Source: Rhodobacteraceae bacterium HTCC2150 (GTDB lineage: Bacteria; Pseudomonadota; Alphaproteobacteria; Rhodobacterales; Rhodobacteraceae). Taken from it: a stretch of 64,000 nucleotides of DNA. Each line of letters opens with the position of its first letter. Position 1 is the stretch's first letter. Location: contig AAXZ01000008.1 in the NCBI GenBank assembly GCA_000169395.1, positions 39,169 to 103,168 on the forward strand. Reading direction: 5' to 3'. Of this stretch, positions 26,990-34,948 are shown in pieces. Below the pieces are notes generated by a model. That model saw nothing but the letters and a program-made list of their open reading frames with translations. It did not search any database and was not told the DNA's origin. Made by a program: the position numbers and the translations under genes.

Positions 26990-27575
26990 CGGGCCGATAG
27001 GTCGTTATGACCCTGCCATCCCAATCCGACGACGAGATTTGAGCATGGTTTTCCAAACTGTCCAGCGGGCTTTCCGTGGTCGCGATGACTTCAATATCGA
27101 ACCTGTCAAAAAGCGCGCGCGGGCGAAATTCGGGGCGCGTGAGGCAGTCGGCGATCTGGTCATAGACATCATCCGCCGTATCGGCAGAGAGCACCTTGTC
27201 AACACCGAACAGATTTTGCAGTGAATGGTCGATCCAAAGCCGCGATGGCGTGCCACGAAAGACATGGTAATGCGCCGCAAAGGTCCGCCAGACGGCACGG
27301 GGGTCGACAGGTTTTTCGGCGTGCTCACCGGACCGGATGCCCAGGTTTTCCAGCCTTACGCCTTGGGAATAGAGCATGCGAAAGACGTAGTGATCGGGGG
27401 TGACAAACAGCTCTGCCGGGTTATTGAATGGCGCGTTTTTGGCAAACCAACCGGGATCGGTATGGCCGTGCGGGCTGATGATCGGAAGATCGCACAGGTT
27501 GCGAAACAGCTCTCTGGCCAAGCCTTTTCCATGGGTGTCCACCGGGAATAGCCGGTCCTCATCTAACAGCGGCAT
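26853..27575 (-). pseudogene. uxaC: Glucuronate isomerase, 3'-truncated
   Basis: Residues 1-209 match the N-terminal half of UxaC (uronate isomerase, usually about 470 residues): 'LPIISPHGHTDPGWFAKNAPF' region at 30-50 with the H-x-H metal site, 'DHYVFRMLYSQGVRLENLGI' and 'TTYRPDAVIDPETADFAQ'. After about residue 209 (near base 26950) the sequence stops resembling UxaC and runs into the hydrolase gene in another frame, ending at 26853. The second half of the barrel is absent, so it cannot be active. It is 24 bp downstream of the phosphosulfolactate-synthase-like gene and was probably the operon's next catabolic step. Confidence 0.8.
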
Positions 27576-27598
27576 GGCACTTTTCCCGTCGTCTGAAC

Positions 27599-28411
27599 CT
27601 AGTCATTGTGGAATACAGCAGCCTTTGACCAAGTCAAAGTGCACGGGCCATAGCCACGGCGCGCGGCTTCGATTTGCATAACTTGGGTATGATCGACGAA
27701 CACATTCACTTTTGGGCCGTAAGCGTTAAGGTAATACGACATCACATCCTGATCGTCCGCTTCGAACATCAGATCCCGGACGGGTAAGTTGGCTGCGAAA
27801 TCATCGACAAAATCCCAGCGTTCCTCGCCTGCCTTGACGTTCTCAAACACGCCTTCCGCCTCGACCAGAACCTTCCAGGCACCGTTGTCCAATGCGTGTT
27901 TCGCCTGGGCCTTCTTTCGCTTGGCGAACGTCCGACCGTCGACGACAGGTTCATGCGCAAAGGACAGGCCGCATTCGACGATCGGTTTCATGCCCTTTCC
28001 GTTCACATAGTCCAGCAGCCTGGCCAGATCTTCGTCATCAATACTGCGCGCGATCAGAGAGATTTCCATCACATCGACGCGCAGGCTTGCGGCATAGTCT
28101 ATGACCTCTTTTGCGGCCTGGGTTCCGGCACTCAACGCCTGATCCATAATCGGATTACCGATGGCTATGCGAACGTCGTGATCATGGCTTTGAGCAATGA
28201 CCTTCTTGATCTCAGCCTCGGGAACGAAGGTAAGCTGATTGGTGCCGATCTTGATAATATCGGTCAATGCGCCATAGCAGGTAAGGTAATCGGTGAAATA
28301 CTGTCCCAGCACCTTTGGTGCGCGAACATAGTTGACGCCCCGGTCGCGCGGCTTGGCCTCGCGTTCGATCATGCCCGAACGTGCTTCGACGTAGCTTTCT
28401 ATTGTTGTCAT
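27599..28411 (-). CDS. Phosphosulfolactate synthase-like (ComA family) protein
   Basis: 270 residues. The order of conserved segments follows the ComA/phosphosulfolactate synthase family, a TIM barrel that in methanogens and Bacillus adds sulfite to phosphoenolpyruvate: 'KPRDRGVNYVRAPKVLG' at the start, 'DIIKIGTNQLTF', 'VDVMEISLIARSI', 'KPIVECGLSF', 'AWKVLVEAEG', 'DLMFEADDQDVMSYYLNAYG' and 'VNVFVDHTQVMQIEAARRG'. Here it lies 12 bp after a TTT transporter gene and before uxaC under LacI control, a catabolic setting in which a biosynthetic coenzyme M-type enzyme is not expected. The actual reaction, a carbon-sulfur lyase/synthase or an aldol-type step, is open. Confidence 0.7.
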   Translation of the reverse strand: MTTIESYVEARSGMIEREAKPRDRGVNYVRAPKVLGQYFTDYLTCYGALTDIIKIGTNQLTFVPEAEIKKVIAQSHDHDVRIAIGNPIMDQALSAGTQAAKEVIDYAASLRVDVMEISLIARSIDDEDLARLLDYVNGKGMKPIVECGLSFAHEPVVDGRTFAKRKKAQAKHALDNGAWKVLVEAEGVFENVKAGEERWDFVDDFAANLPVRDLMFEADDQDVMSYYLNAYGPKVNVFVDHTQVMQIEAARRGYGPCTLTWSKAAVFHND

Positions 28412-28423
28412 TTTCTCAATTCC

Positions 28424-30406
28424 TCAATACGCCCCGCCAAGCCACCACGGCAGCGAGATAATATTTGCGATCACCCCTGCCGGATACTGCAGCGTCAATG
28501 CGCCGGACAGGGTCCAGAGAATGATCAAAACAGCGGCTGAAATGGCAAGGGAGACGATGTATTTGCTACGGTCGTGCATAAGCACGAAACCATTGATTAA
28601 TGCCACCGCTGCAATCGGGAAGCCAAGCAGCATCACCAGCCCGAAAAACACCGGCAAGATCAGATAGGCACGAAGATGATCGCCAAGCGTGCCTTCGTTT
28701 TCGAAGATATTGCGCGACATGATCCGAAGCGGTGCGATGCGGTTGACGGTTGCGCTACTCGCCGGGTTGAGCCGCATCGCCTGAAGCACAGCGATCGTGA
28801 AAAGCATGACCAACAGGGCGCCACTAAGCGCAATTGGAAAGACGTTCGCCCGGGGGTCAAGGCCACTGATCGCAACGATCATGGCGGCTGGAAACAACGC
28901 CAGCAACCCGGTGAAAATCAATTGCCCCTTTTGATCACGTCGCGATGATTCCCCAACCTCGGACCCCTTCTGTCGGATCAGGAACACCACGGTCGCCAGC
29001 GCCAGCGCGATCAGGATCAAGGATCCGGTGCGTGTCAGGAAAGACCAGCCATAGGCCGCATTTGCCTGATAGCTCAGAAGTTCGATCTTTGATGCCAAGA
29101 AGAACCCGATCAGCAGCGCCGGTCGTGACCAACCAAAGGCTTTGAAAACCACACCGACTGCGCCAAAGGCCATCAGCGAGAAGAAATCGATCCAATCTCG
29201 ACTGGCGTTGTAGGTCGCAAAGAATATCAGAGCAATCAGGACAGGCGCCAGAATGTAGAACGGCACGCGGGTCAGCTGTGCCATGGGCCGAGCCAGAAAA
29301 ATGCAAAGACCCGCACCTATGACATTGGCAACGGCCAGCGACCAGATGATCAGGTAGGTTACATCCAGCTGCGTGGTCACCATTTCAATTCCGGGCTCGA
29401 TCCCGACAAGGATCAGGCCACCAAGCAAGAGAACTTTGTTGCCCGAGCCGGGGATGCCGAACAGGATCGTCGGGATCAGCGCGCCCCCCTCTTTCGCGTT
29501 ATTGGCGGATTCGGGCGCAATGACACCTCGGATGTCGCCGGTGCCAAGTTTTTCGGGGTTTTTGACTGTCTGCTTCGCGTGGCTATAGGCGATCCAGTCG
29601 ACAACGGTTCCGCCAAGCCCGGGTAGCGCGCCGACCATCACACCAAGCGATGAACAGCGCAGGACGAGGAACCAATTGTCTTTCACGTCGCGCAGCCCGT
29701 CGAGCCAGCCGATCTTCAGCTTGCCGCCCTCGGCGATGGTCGAGCGTGATTGCAGCAATCCGATGATTTCGGGGACGGCAAACAATCCAAGCCCCATGAC
29801 GATCAGCGGAAAGCCATCGCGAAGGTAGAGCGTGCCGAACGTGAACCGCGGGTCACCGGTGATTTCGGCCAGCCCGATGGTGCCGATCACCAATCCGACA
29901 AAGCAGCTTGCGATGCCTTTCAGAAAATTGGCTCCGGTCAGTGCACCGACCATCAAAAGCGCCAGGAGGATCAGCAGAAACTGTTCGCCAAATCCAAATG
30001 CCATGATGATGGGGCGCGCGAAGACGATGGAGATGCTCAGGATCAGCGCGCCAAAAAGCCCACCGGTCAGCGACGCCAGGAATGCCGCGGAAAGCGCGCG
30101 TGCTGCCTCGCCACGTTTGGCCATCGGATGTCCGTCCAGCACGGTTGCCTGGCTGCCTGCGGTGCCCGGGATGCCCAGTAAGACCGCCGGAAACGTGTCG
30201 GATGTTGTCGTGGGCGCCAATGCGCCGATCATCATGGCCAGGGCAACGCCCGGCTCGAACGTGTAAACGAACGGCAAAAGGATCGCGAGCCCGGAGGTGC
30301 CGCCGAGACCGGGTAAAATGCCGAGTGTCAGGCCAAGCAATGTCCCAAGCATGAGATAGGGAAAATGTGATGGTTGAAACAACTCAATCAGCGCGGCAAT
30401 GAACAT
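28424..30406 (-). CDS. Tripartite tricarboxylate transporter, TctA-TctB fusion
   Basis: 660 residues from the ATG at 30406 (MFIAALIELFQP), chosen because TctA similarity begins there. Residues 1 to about 480 are TctA, the large membrane subunit: 'GLTLGILPGLGGTSGLA', 'SDTFPAVLLGIPGTAGSQATVLDGHPMAKRGEAARAL' region and the second repeat 'MVGALPGLGGTVVDWIAYSHAKQ'. After a charged linker ('RQKGSEVGESSRRDQKGQ'), the last ~160 residues have four spans like the small subunit TctB. The two are separate genes in the classical tctCBA operon. With the binding protein encoded upstream it forms a complete secondary carboxylate importer. Confidence 0.9.
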   Translation of the reverse strand: MFIAALIELFQPSHFPYLMLGTLLGLTLGILPGLGGTSGLAILLPFVYTFEPGVALAMMIGALAPTTTSDTFPAVLLGIPGTAGSQATVLDGHPMAKRGEAARALSAAFLASLTGGLFGALILSISIVFARPIIMAFGFGEQFLLILLALLMVGALTGANFLKGIASCFVGLVIGTIGLAEITGDPRFTFGTLYLRDGFPLIVMGLGLFAVPEIIGLLQSRSTIAEGGKLKIGWLDGLRDVKDNWFLVLRCSSLGVMVGALPGLGGTVVDWIAYSHAKQTVKNPEKLGTGDIRGVIAPESANNAKEGGALIPTILFGIPGSGNKVLLLGGLILVGIEPGIEMVTTQLDVTYLIIWSLAVANVIGAGLCIFLARPMAQLTRVPFYILAPVLIALIFFATYNASRDWIDFFSLMAFGAVGVVFKAFGWSRPALLIGFFLASKIELLSYQANAAYGWSFLTRTGSLILIALALATVVFLIRQKGSEVGESSRRDQKGQLIFTGLLALFPAAMIVAISGLDPRANVFPIALSGALLVMLFTIAVLQAMRLNPASSATVNRIAPLRIMSRNIFENEGTLGDHLRAYLILPVFFGLVMLLGFPIAAVALINGFVLMHDRSKYIVSLAISAAVLIILWTLSGALTLQYPAGVIANIISLPWWLGGAY

Positions 30407-30443
30407 TTCCAAGAGACGGCTCCTCGGCGGAATTCGGTTTGTG

Positions 30444-30468
30444 TTGGCCCCGGCCAAAGCCGGGACCA
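30444..30468. other. GC-rich stem-loop between tctC-like and tctA-like genes
   Basis: The 25-bp stretch ttggccccggccaaagccgggaccaa forms a hairpin (ggccccggc / gccgggacc with one mismatch) in the 78-bp gap between the two transporter genes. Such elements after binding-protein genes often stabilise the upstream mRNA or reduce read-through so that more binding protein than membrane subunit is made. Confidence 0.5.
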
Positions 30469-30484
30469 AAATGTTTGGGGTCGC

Positions 30485-31576
30485 TTACGGGATGCGGAAG
30501 GTCATACCGTATTTTTTCAAAGCGTCGTTGAATTGTGCCTTGCTCGCATCCGAGAGGTTCACAGCATTGGCGAAAATCTCTTCGACCGGCTCGCCGATCA
30601 CAACAGGGAACGGCCCGATGTTGCCCGGCGCATCAGCGATGAACTGCGGATCTTCGGTCATTTTCCGGATCGCGTCACGCCAAGCATCGACAATGTCCTG
30701 AGGTGTGTCACTTGGCAAGAACAGTCCTTTCGATGCTGGCCCCCAATTTGCGGCGATCACCTTGAACGCTTCGAGGTCTTCACCCTCAAGAGGCATACCC
30801 TGGGTCTTTTCGTACATCTCGGGGAACGTGATCGCATCCGGGCTGTAAGATGGGCGTGCAACCGACCCGTCAGCCTGCAAAACACCAAGCGTCATGAACT
30901 GAACCGCATTCCCAGCTTCGATTTCCGGCACGACTTTGCCCAGGAAACCCGATGTGCCCTGCGACGCCATCTGCAATTCGCCTCTCAGGAACGACTGAAA
31001 ACCTGCAGAGGTTGAGAGCCCCGGGATTGGTCGGGCGTTGATGCCCAGTTTGTCATAGATCCAAAGGTGGAACAGATCAGCAGAAGAAGCGGTCTTGAAC
31101 GGGAAAAGTGACAACTCCCGCGCTTGCAAGCCGGAGATATCGTTGGGACCACTTGCAAGGTCGGATCTTGTGAACCAATGCGTAGACGTCGCCAGTGACA
31201 TAACCGGGCGGTATTGTGACAGGTCAAATTCGGCCAGTTCATTTCCGGTCGCTTGCTGAATGTTCACAGATGATGAGGTCGCGAACAGGAATGTGCCATC
31301 CGGGTTTTGATTGTTGTGAAAGAAGTTCGCACCCTTGATGGTCCCGCCACCTGGAATGTTTTGAAGTTGAACAACAGGATTGCCCGGCAGGTATTTCGAC
31401 AAATAGGGCTGGAAAAAACGGAAAACACGGCTGGTGCCGCCACCCTCTTTGAAAGGGATGATGACCGTGATGGTTTGCCCTTCAAAGGAAACTTCCGCCT
31501 TTGCTGATGCGCCCGTCAACATTGTCGCGGCGATGAGCGCTGATCCCAATAGCTTCCGCATTGGTTTTTTAAACAT
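30485..31576 (-). CDS. Tripartite tricarboxylate transporter substrate-binding protein (TctC family)
   Basis: 363 residues with an N-terminal signal peptide (basic MFKKPMRK, hydrophobic stretch, cleavage after 'GASAKA' near residue 28). The mature start 'ITVIIPFKEGGGTSRVFRFF' and 'NIPGGGTIKGANFF' resemble the TctC/Bug fold, where these loops hold a carboxylate through bridging waters. It is longer than usual TctC proteins (about 300 mature residues) and its 'FKEGGGTSR' replaces the common 'P-x-G-G-x-x-D', so the ligand may be unusual. First structural gene of the LacI-regulated operon; an operator lies 95 bp upstream. Confidence 0.85.
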   Translation of the reverse strand: MFKKPMRKLLGSALIAATMLTGASAKAEVSFEGQTITVIIPFKEGGGTSRVFRFFQPYLSKYLPGNPVVQLQNIPGGGTIKGANFFHNNQNPDGTFLFATSSSVNIQQATGNELAEFDLSQYRPVMSLATSTHWFTRSDLASGPNDISGLQARELSLFPFKTASSADLFHLWIYDKLGINARPIPGLSTSAGFQSFLRGELQMASQGTSGFLGKVVPEIEAGNAVQFMTLGVLQADGSVARPSYSPDAITFPEMYEKTQGMPLEGEDLEAFKVIAANWGPASKGLFLPSDTPQDIVDAWRDAIRKMTEDPQFIADAPGNIGPFPVVIGEPVEEIFANAVNLSDASKAQFNDALKKYGMTFRIP

Positions 31577-31670
31577 TCCTAATCCTCCTTGTGATCTCGG
31601 CTGGTTACATGTGTTGATCCCGCGAACTTTGCCGATCGACTTCGCGGGCTATTTGTGTGTTTGGCAGATA

Positions 31671-31684
31671 TGAGAACGTTCTCA
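31671..31684. promoter_or_regulatory. LacI-family operator upstream of the TTT operon
   Basis: Perfect 14-bp palindrome tgagaacgttctca with the central CG typical of LacI/PurR-family operators, 95 bp before the binding-protein start. The same 14 bases occur twice upstream of the adjacent lacI-type gene, which makes it a strong candidate binding site for that repressor. Confidence 0.85.
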
Positions 31685-31717
31685 ATTCAGGCCGGAAAAA
31701 TCCGCCTCTTGGCGCCA

Positions 31718-32758
31718 TCAATATCTGCAGGGGCATGTCGTTTCCCTTTCGATCAAACGGCAGGCAAGAAGAGTGTTTTTTTGTTCTTCCAGTGATTTGC
31801 CTTGCATTAACGTCAACAATTTATCTGCTGCCACCCTGCCATTCTCGTATCTTTGCTTGGCAACCGTCGTCAGCGCCGGTGCAGAAACCGAGGCAGAAAA
31901 GATATCGTCCATCCCGATAACGGATAGCTCTTCGGGAACGCGGATGTCGTTCGCCCGTGCCACTTGCAAGACGGCCAGGGCCAAAACATCATTCGACGCC
32001 AAGATCGCTGACGGGCGATCCGATCTCATCAAAAGCGCTGTTGCCGCCTCACGGGCGAAACCGATCGAATCCGCAGTCCGGACCCCAAACTCGGTCCAGG
32101 CGATCAGCGCTTCAGCGACCGCGATGCCCTTTTCTTCATGGAACTGGTAATAGGCTTCCTGCCGCGACGAGGCCGTGGCGCGGTGCGAACCACCCGTGAT
32201 CAATCCGATCCTGCGATGGCCAAGTTCCCAAAATCTGTTGAGCGCAAGCTTGATCCCGCCAACGCTGTCATTCCCGACGGATGGAAATTCGGGGTAATCC
32301 AGCCCGCGCCCCAGAATGACGACCGGCGTCGGGCTTAGCGCGGCTAGGTCAAGATCAGACTGCGCCGGAGACAGTAATATGCCATCGACCATATGCTTTC
32401 TCATGGCGTCGATATGGCTGGATTCGGTTTTGGCATCCCAATCATTGTTAAACATCAAAAGGTTGTAACCTTTCGGCGTCAACGCATCCTGAGCACCGCG
32501 GACCATTGCCGGGTAGAACGGATTGGAAATGTCGGGGATAGAGATCGCTACCGAATAGGTGCGTTGCGACCGCATGCTGGCTGCGATCCTGTTGGGCACG
32601 TAGCCCACTTTCTTGGCTGCTGCCAAAACGCGTTTCCGGGTATCTTCCTTGACAGAGACATCGCCACCACCATTCATGACGCGCGCAACCGTGGCCTTTG
32701 ACACCCCGGCCTCCTGGGCCACGTCGATGATGGTTCGTCGTTTTTTTGGCAAATTCAT
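31718..32758 (-). CDS. LacI family transcriptional regulator
   Basis: 346 residues from the ATG at 32758 (four more if 32770). The DNA-binding headpiece is clear: 'RTIIDVAQEAGVSKATVARVMN' followed by the hinge region 'RVLAAAKKVGYVPNRIAASMRS'. The rest is a periplasmic-binding-protein-like sensor domain ('VAISIPDISNPFYPAMVRGAQ', 'ELGHRRIGLITGG', 'PEELSVIGMDDI'). It lies upstream of and in the same direction as the TTT/ComA-like/uxaC genes and has three matching operators around it, so it very likely represses both itself and that operon until the substrate or a derivative is present. Confidence 0.93.
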   Translation of the reverse strand: MNLPKKRRTIIDVAQEAGVSKATVARVMNGGGDVSVKEDTRKRVLAAAKKVGYVPNRIAASMRSQRTYSVAISIPDISNPFYPAMVRGAQDALTPKGYNLLMFNNDWDAKTESSHIDAMRKHMVDGILLSPAQSDLDLAALSPTPVVILGRGLDYPEFPSVGNDSVGGIKLALNRFWELGHRRIGLITGGSHRATASSRQEAYYQFHEEKGIAVAEALIAWTEFGVRTADSIGFAREAATALLMRSDRPSAILASNDVLALAVLQVARANDIRVPEELSVIGMDDIFSASVSAPALTTVAKQRYENGRVAADKLLTLMQGKSLEEQKNTLLACRLIERETTCPCRY

Positions 32759-32777
32759 TAGGTAGATCACCCCCGAT

Positions 32778-32791
32778 TGAGAACGTTCTCA
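32778..32791. promoter_or_regulatory. LacI-family operator, proximal copy
   Basis: Perfect palindrome tgagaacgttctca, 20 bp upstream of the regulator's start codon. Identical to the site at 31671-31684 and to the core of the one at 32821-32836. Confidence 0.85.
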
Positions 32792-32820
32792 GGGAATTTT
32801 GAGATTTTGTCAATAGGATT

Positions 32821-32836
32821 ATGAGAACGTTCTCAT
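32821..32836. promoter_or_regulatory. LacI-family operator, distal copy
   Basis: Perfect 16-bp palindrome atgagaacgttctcat, 44 bp (about four helical turns) beyond the proximal copy. Two in-phase sites at the regulator gene suggest cooperative autorepression, possibly looping to the third site about 1.1 kb away. Confidence 0.85.
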
Positions 32837-33079
32837 ATTGTGGGTGCATCCGCTTTGTCAGTGACCTTGAAACAATTAACCCATTCCCTGGATGTCAGGT
32901 TCCGCGACGGCGGGGATCGACCGATCACTGTCCGAGGCGCAATTTTCTGCAGACGCAATGTGCCGACTGCGGCTGTTAGGTGCAGGTGCAGGTGCAGCGA
33001 ATTGGCGCTTCGTCCGCAAAGCAGACATCTGGGCAGAATGTAGCGAAGGGCTGCTTCCCGCCATTTCCACCTCAGGCGG

Positions 33080-33150
33080 AGTGGCAGCTAAGCTACGTTT
33101 CAGGGTATGCTCTGGAGGTCATGCGGGAGCATATGGAGCGGATGTGGTGA
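33080..33150 (+). pseudogene. Integrase C-terminal remnant 2
   Basis: The plus strand ends 'YVSGYALEVMREHMERMW' at a TGA (33148-33150), the last residues of a tyrosine recombinase. The preceding 'gtggcagct' reads V-A-A one frame off, so a single-base frameshift near 33090 interrupts the usual V-A-A-N-Y-G-S-G-Y. At DNA level it resembles remnant 1 closely (both contain ggaggtcatgcgggagca). Between 32837 and 33080 I see no gene. Confidence 0.75.
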
Positions 33151-33175
33151 AGGATATTTTCTGGATATTAAATAA

Positions 33176-33673
33176 ATGAACAAAGCCCGAGCATTTAACC
33201 CGTTCTTGTGTGCAAAGACTGATAAGTTGATGGCGCTCATCGCAGAAGTACAAACACAAATGAGTGGGTATGAGGCTTATTACGAGACCCGCAAGAGAGC
33301 TCGAAGACCCGCTGACCAGGTAACGTATAACCGTACGGTTGAAGCCATCCTGTGTGACCTCTGTGCTGTAGAGCTTGGGCCTAACAACGACAGCATACAC
33401 CTCCCCCTCAGCAATAAAGTCCTGAGGTCAAAGTCACGGTACAAAGGGACCGCCTTAGGCAAAACCCTTCCAGACATCCTAAAGGTCATGTCAGCACCTG
33501 AGATGGACTTTGTCACCGTCGAGAAAGGCCACAGCACATCAAGATTGTCGATGATGACCCTTCATAATTATTACCTTTGTTGCGCTTGCTTTAGCTCCCT
33601 TCAAATGAGCGACACATGTGGATCAGGGGGAGGGCAACAAACGAAGCTCCGCCTTGGGGGGCATCTTCCGTAG
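33176..33673 (+). CDS. Hypothetical protein, probably truncated
   Basis: 165 residues. The first ~120 ('LMALIAEVQTQMSGYEAYYETRKRARRPADQ', 'YNRTVEAILCDLCAVELG', 'LPLSNKVLRSKSRYKG', 'LPDILKVMSAPEMDFV') look like real coding sequence with dense conserved-looking motifs. From about residue 122 (SRLSMMTLHNYY) composition changes to cysteine- and serine-rich text that looks like read-through, so the gene has probably lost its 3' part. It starts 26 bp after integrase remnant 2, suggesting both are leftovers of one older element. No known function. Confidence 0.5.
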   Translation: MNKARAFNPFLCAKTDKLMALIAEVQTQMSGYEAYYETRKRARRPADQVTYNRTVEAILCDLCAVELGPNNDSIHLPLSNKVLRSKSRYKGTALGKTLPDILKVMSAPEMDFVTVEKGHSTSRLSMMTLHNYYLCCACFSSLQMSDTCGSGGGQQTKLRLGGHLP

Positions 33674-33737
33674 CACAGGGGGACAGAGGCCAGTGGAAGA
33701 GATTGCGTCCGTAATCATCCGAGCCTTCGTTTGTTGC
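33634..33737. repeat. 13-bp perfect inverted repeat pair
   Basis: gcaacaaacgaag at 33634-33646 and its exact reverse complement cttcgtttgttgc at 33725-33737, with 78 bp between. The left arm lies inside the 3' tail of the truncated gene at 33176, the right arm in the gap before 33860. It could be the ends of a tiny non-autonomous element, a long-loop RNA hairpin or a protein-binding dyad; none is proven. Confidence 0.5.
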
Positions 33738-33859
33738 AGAATCACAGTTAACACAGGAAGTCTCACAATGATACATTTTAGTGTTGATTCTATTTACTAA
33801 CGGATATAACACTAGTTAACACCAGTATGCTCGTTCAGGGCTGCTTAGTGGGAGAGTGA

Positions 33860-34159
33860 ATGAAGAGTTTAGGAGTGGCTGGAGGCAGTTATCGCGGCGG
33901 ATCAACAATCATCTATACTGGAAATCATAAGATAGATGTCATGCGACCTACGGGTATCAAGATTAAAAAGAAGTCGGCGCATGCTCCCGGCCTTCACGTT
34001 TTATCGAAAGAAGACTCAAAGCGAGTAATGCGGAAAGTGTGGAAATCACGTGAAAAGTCGGAAGCTATAGCTCGCAAGAAAAAGGCTGACGAAACAGCAA
34101 AGAGGACCAACGCCTTTTCGAAGTTTTTGAATGATGTAAAGAAATTGCAGAACGAATGA
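33860..34159 (+). CDS. Small basic hypothetical protein
   Basis: 99 residues with a good ribosome-binding site (ggagagtga before the ATG). Lysine- and arginine-rich, with a glycine-rich start (GVAGGSYRGGSTIIYTGN) and a helical charged C-terminal half (KVWKSREKSEAIARKKKADETAKRT region). No family recognised. It opens the plus-strand run that leads to the MoxR/VWA/SNF2 genes and is separated from the next gene by 69 bp. Nucleic-acid binding would fit its charge but is a guess. Confidence 0.55.
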   Translation: MKSLGVAGGSYRGGSTIIYTGNHKIDVMRPTGIKIKKKSAHAPGLHVLSKEDSKRVMRKVWKSREKSEAIARKKKADETAKRTNAFSKFLNDVKKLQNE

Positions 34160-34228
34160 CGATACTGTCAGTGCCACTAAATTTAGTAAGATAAGTCTTC
34201 CAAAGCGGCCGCAATAAAGGAATTATCG

Positions 34229-34948
34229 GTGCAAGTAAATTTTTCAGAGATCCAACTGTTGCTGGAAGAAATAGACCAGAGGTTACAGGCTTTTTATAAA
34301 AAGTACGCTGCTGAAGGCACTGAGCGTTTCAACAAAAAAAACGAACACGTTGGAGTTTTGCGTTACAATCGCAATTTAGGCGCCTTTTGGCATCACAAAA
34401 CGGCAATAGAATGTAAGTACTTCCACAAACATAACGAAGATCAGTTAAGCAATCATCAAAAGATTGAGCTGCATCACCATAGAGACGAACTCATAAGGCT
34501 CGGCGCGACACTGGCTGATCTTCTATGCGCCATTCCGGCACTTGACCATCCCGACTTTTGGGTAACCGTCTACTCACACCAGCCCAAAACACGTCCACGC
34601 ATCAAGATGGAGATTGAGGGATTATTAGTTCATGACAGAATGTTACAAATACCCAGCTTAGTAAAAAAACTCAAAGTAAACCTCGGACGCTTAACTCCTA
34701 TTACCCCTTCCAGGGTCCATGATGAGTGGACGGTGTCAGGTGATGGGATATTTGCTTCAAGCGCGGCAAATGCCGTTTTTAAGTGGGTGGGTTTGAAAGG
34801 TATAACTACCAATGGGGAGATGATTGAATTTGAACATGAGGCAAGTAAACAACGATGGTTTTTACCAGAGGTCAAACGCGTCATCCCAAAGCTCGAATTC
34901 CAAGAAGAATTGAAGGCGCTCTCCGACTCTCAAACGGGTCTCAATTAA
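34229..34948 (+). CDS. Hypothetical protein (unknown), member of the ATPase/helicase cluster
   Basis: 239 residues with a GTG start preceded by 'aataaaggaattatcg'. Histidine- and lysine-rich N-terminal half ('FWHHKTAIECKYFHKHNED', 'KIELHHHRDELIRLGATLADLL') and a mixed C-terminal half. No signal peptide or membrane span. I do not recognise a domain. It lies 70 bp after the small basic gene and 174 bp before the MoxR-type gene, same strand. Confidence 0.6.
   Translation: MQVNFSEIQLLLEEIDQRLQAFYKKYAAEGTERFNKKNEHVGVLRYNRNLGAFWHHKTAIECKYFHKHNEDQLSNHQKIELHHHRDELIRLGATLADLLCAIPALDHPDFWVTVYSHQPKTRPRIKMEIEGLLVHDRMLQIPSLVKKLKVNLGRLTPITPSRVHDEWTVSGDGIFASSAANAVFKWVGLKGITTNGEMIEFEHEASKQRWFLPEVKRVIPKLEFQEELKALSDSQTGLN

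Noticed and set aside
27599..28411. Calling the ComA-like protein a coenzyme M biosynthesis enzyme
   Set aside because: No other coenzyme M or sulfolactate biosynthesis gene is near, and the context is a LacI-controlled uptake operon.
32713..32723. ctcctgggcca inside the lacI-type gene resembles the attachment-site core
   Set aside because: Only about 10 bases match, they encode the conserved V-A-Q-E-A-G of the helix-turn-helix, and no element border coincides.
32892..33179. Plus-strand frame of 95 residues between the LacI operators and the truncated gene
   Set aside because: It overlaps integrase remnant 2 in another frame, has alanine- and glycine-rich text without family pattern, and no good ribosome-binding site.
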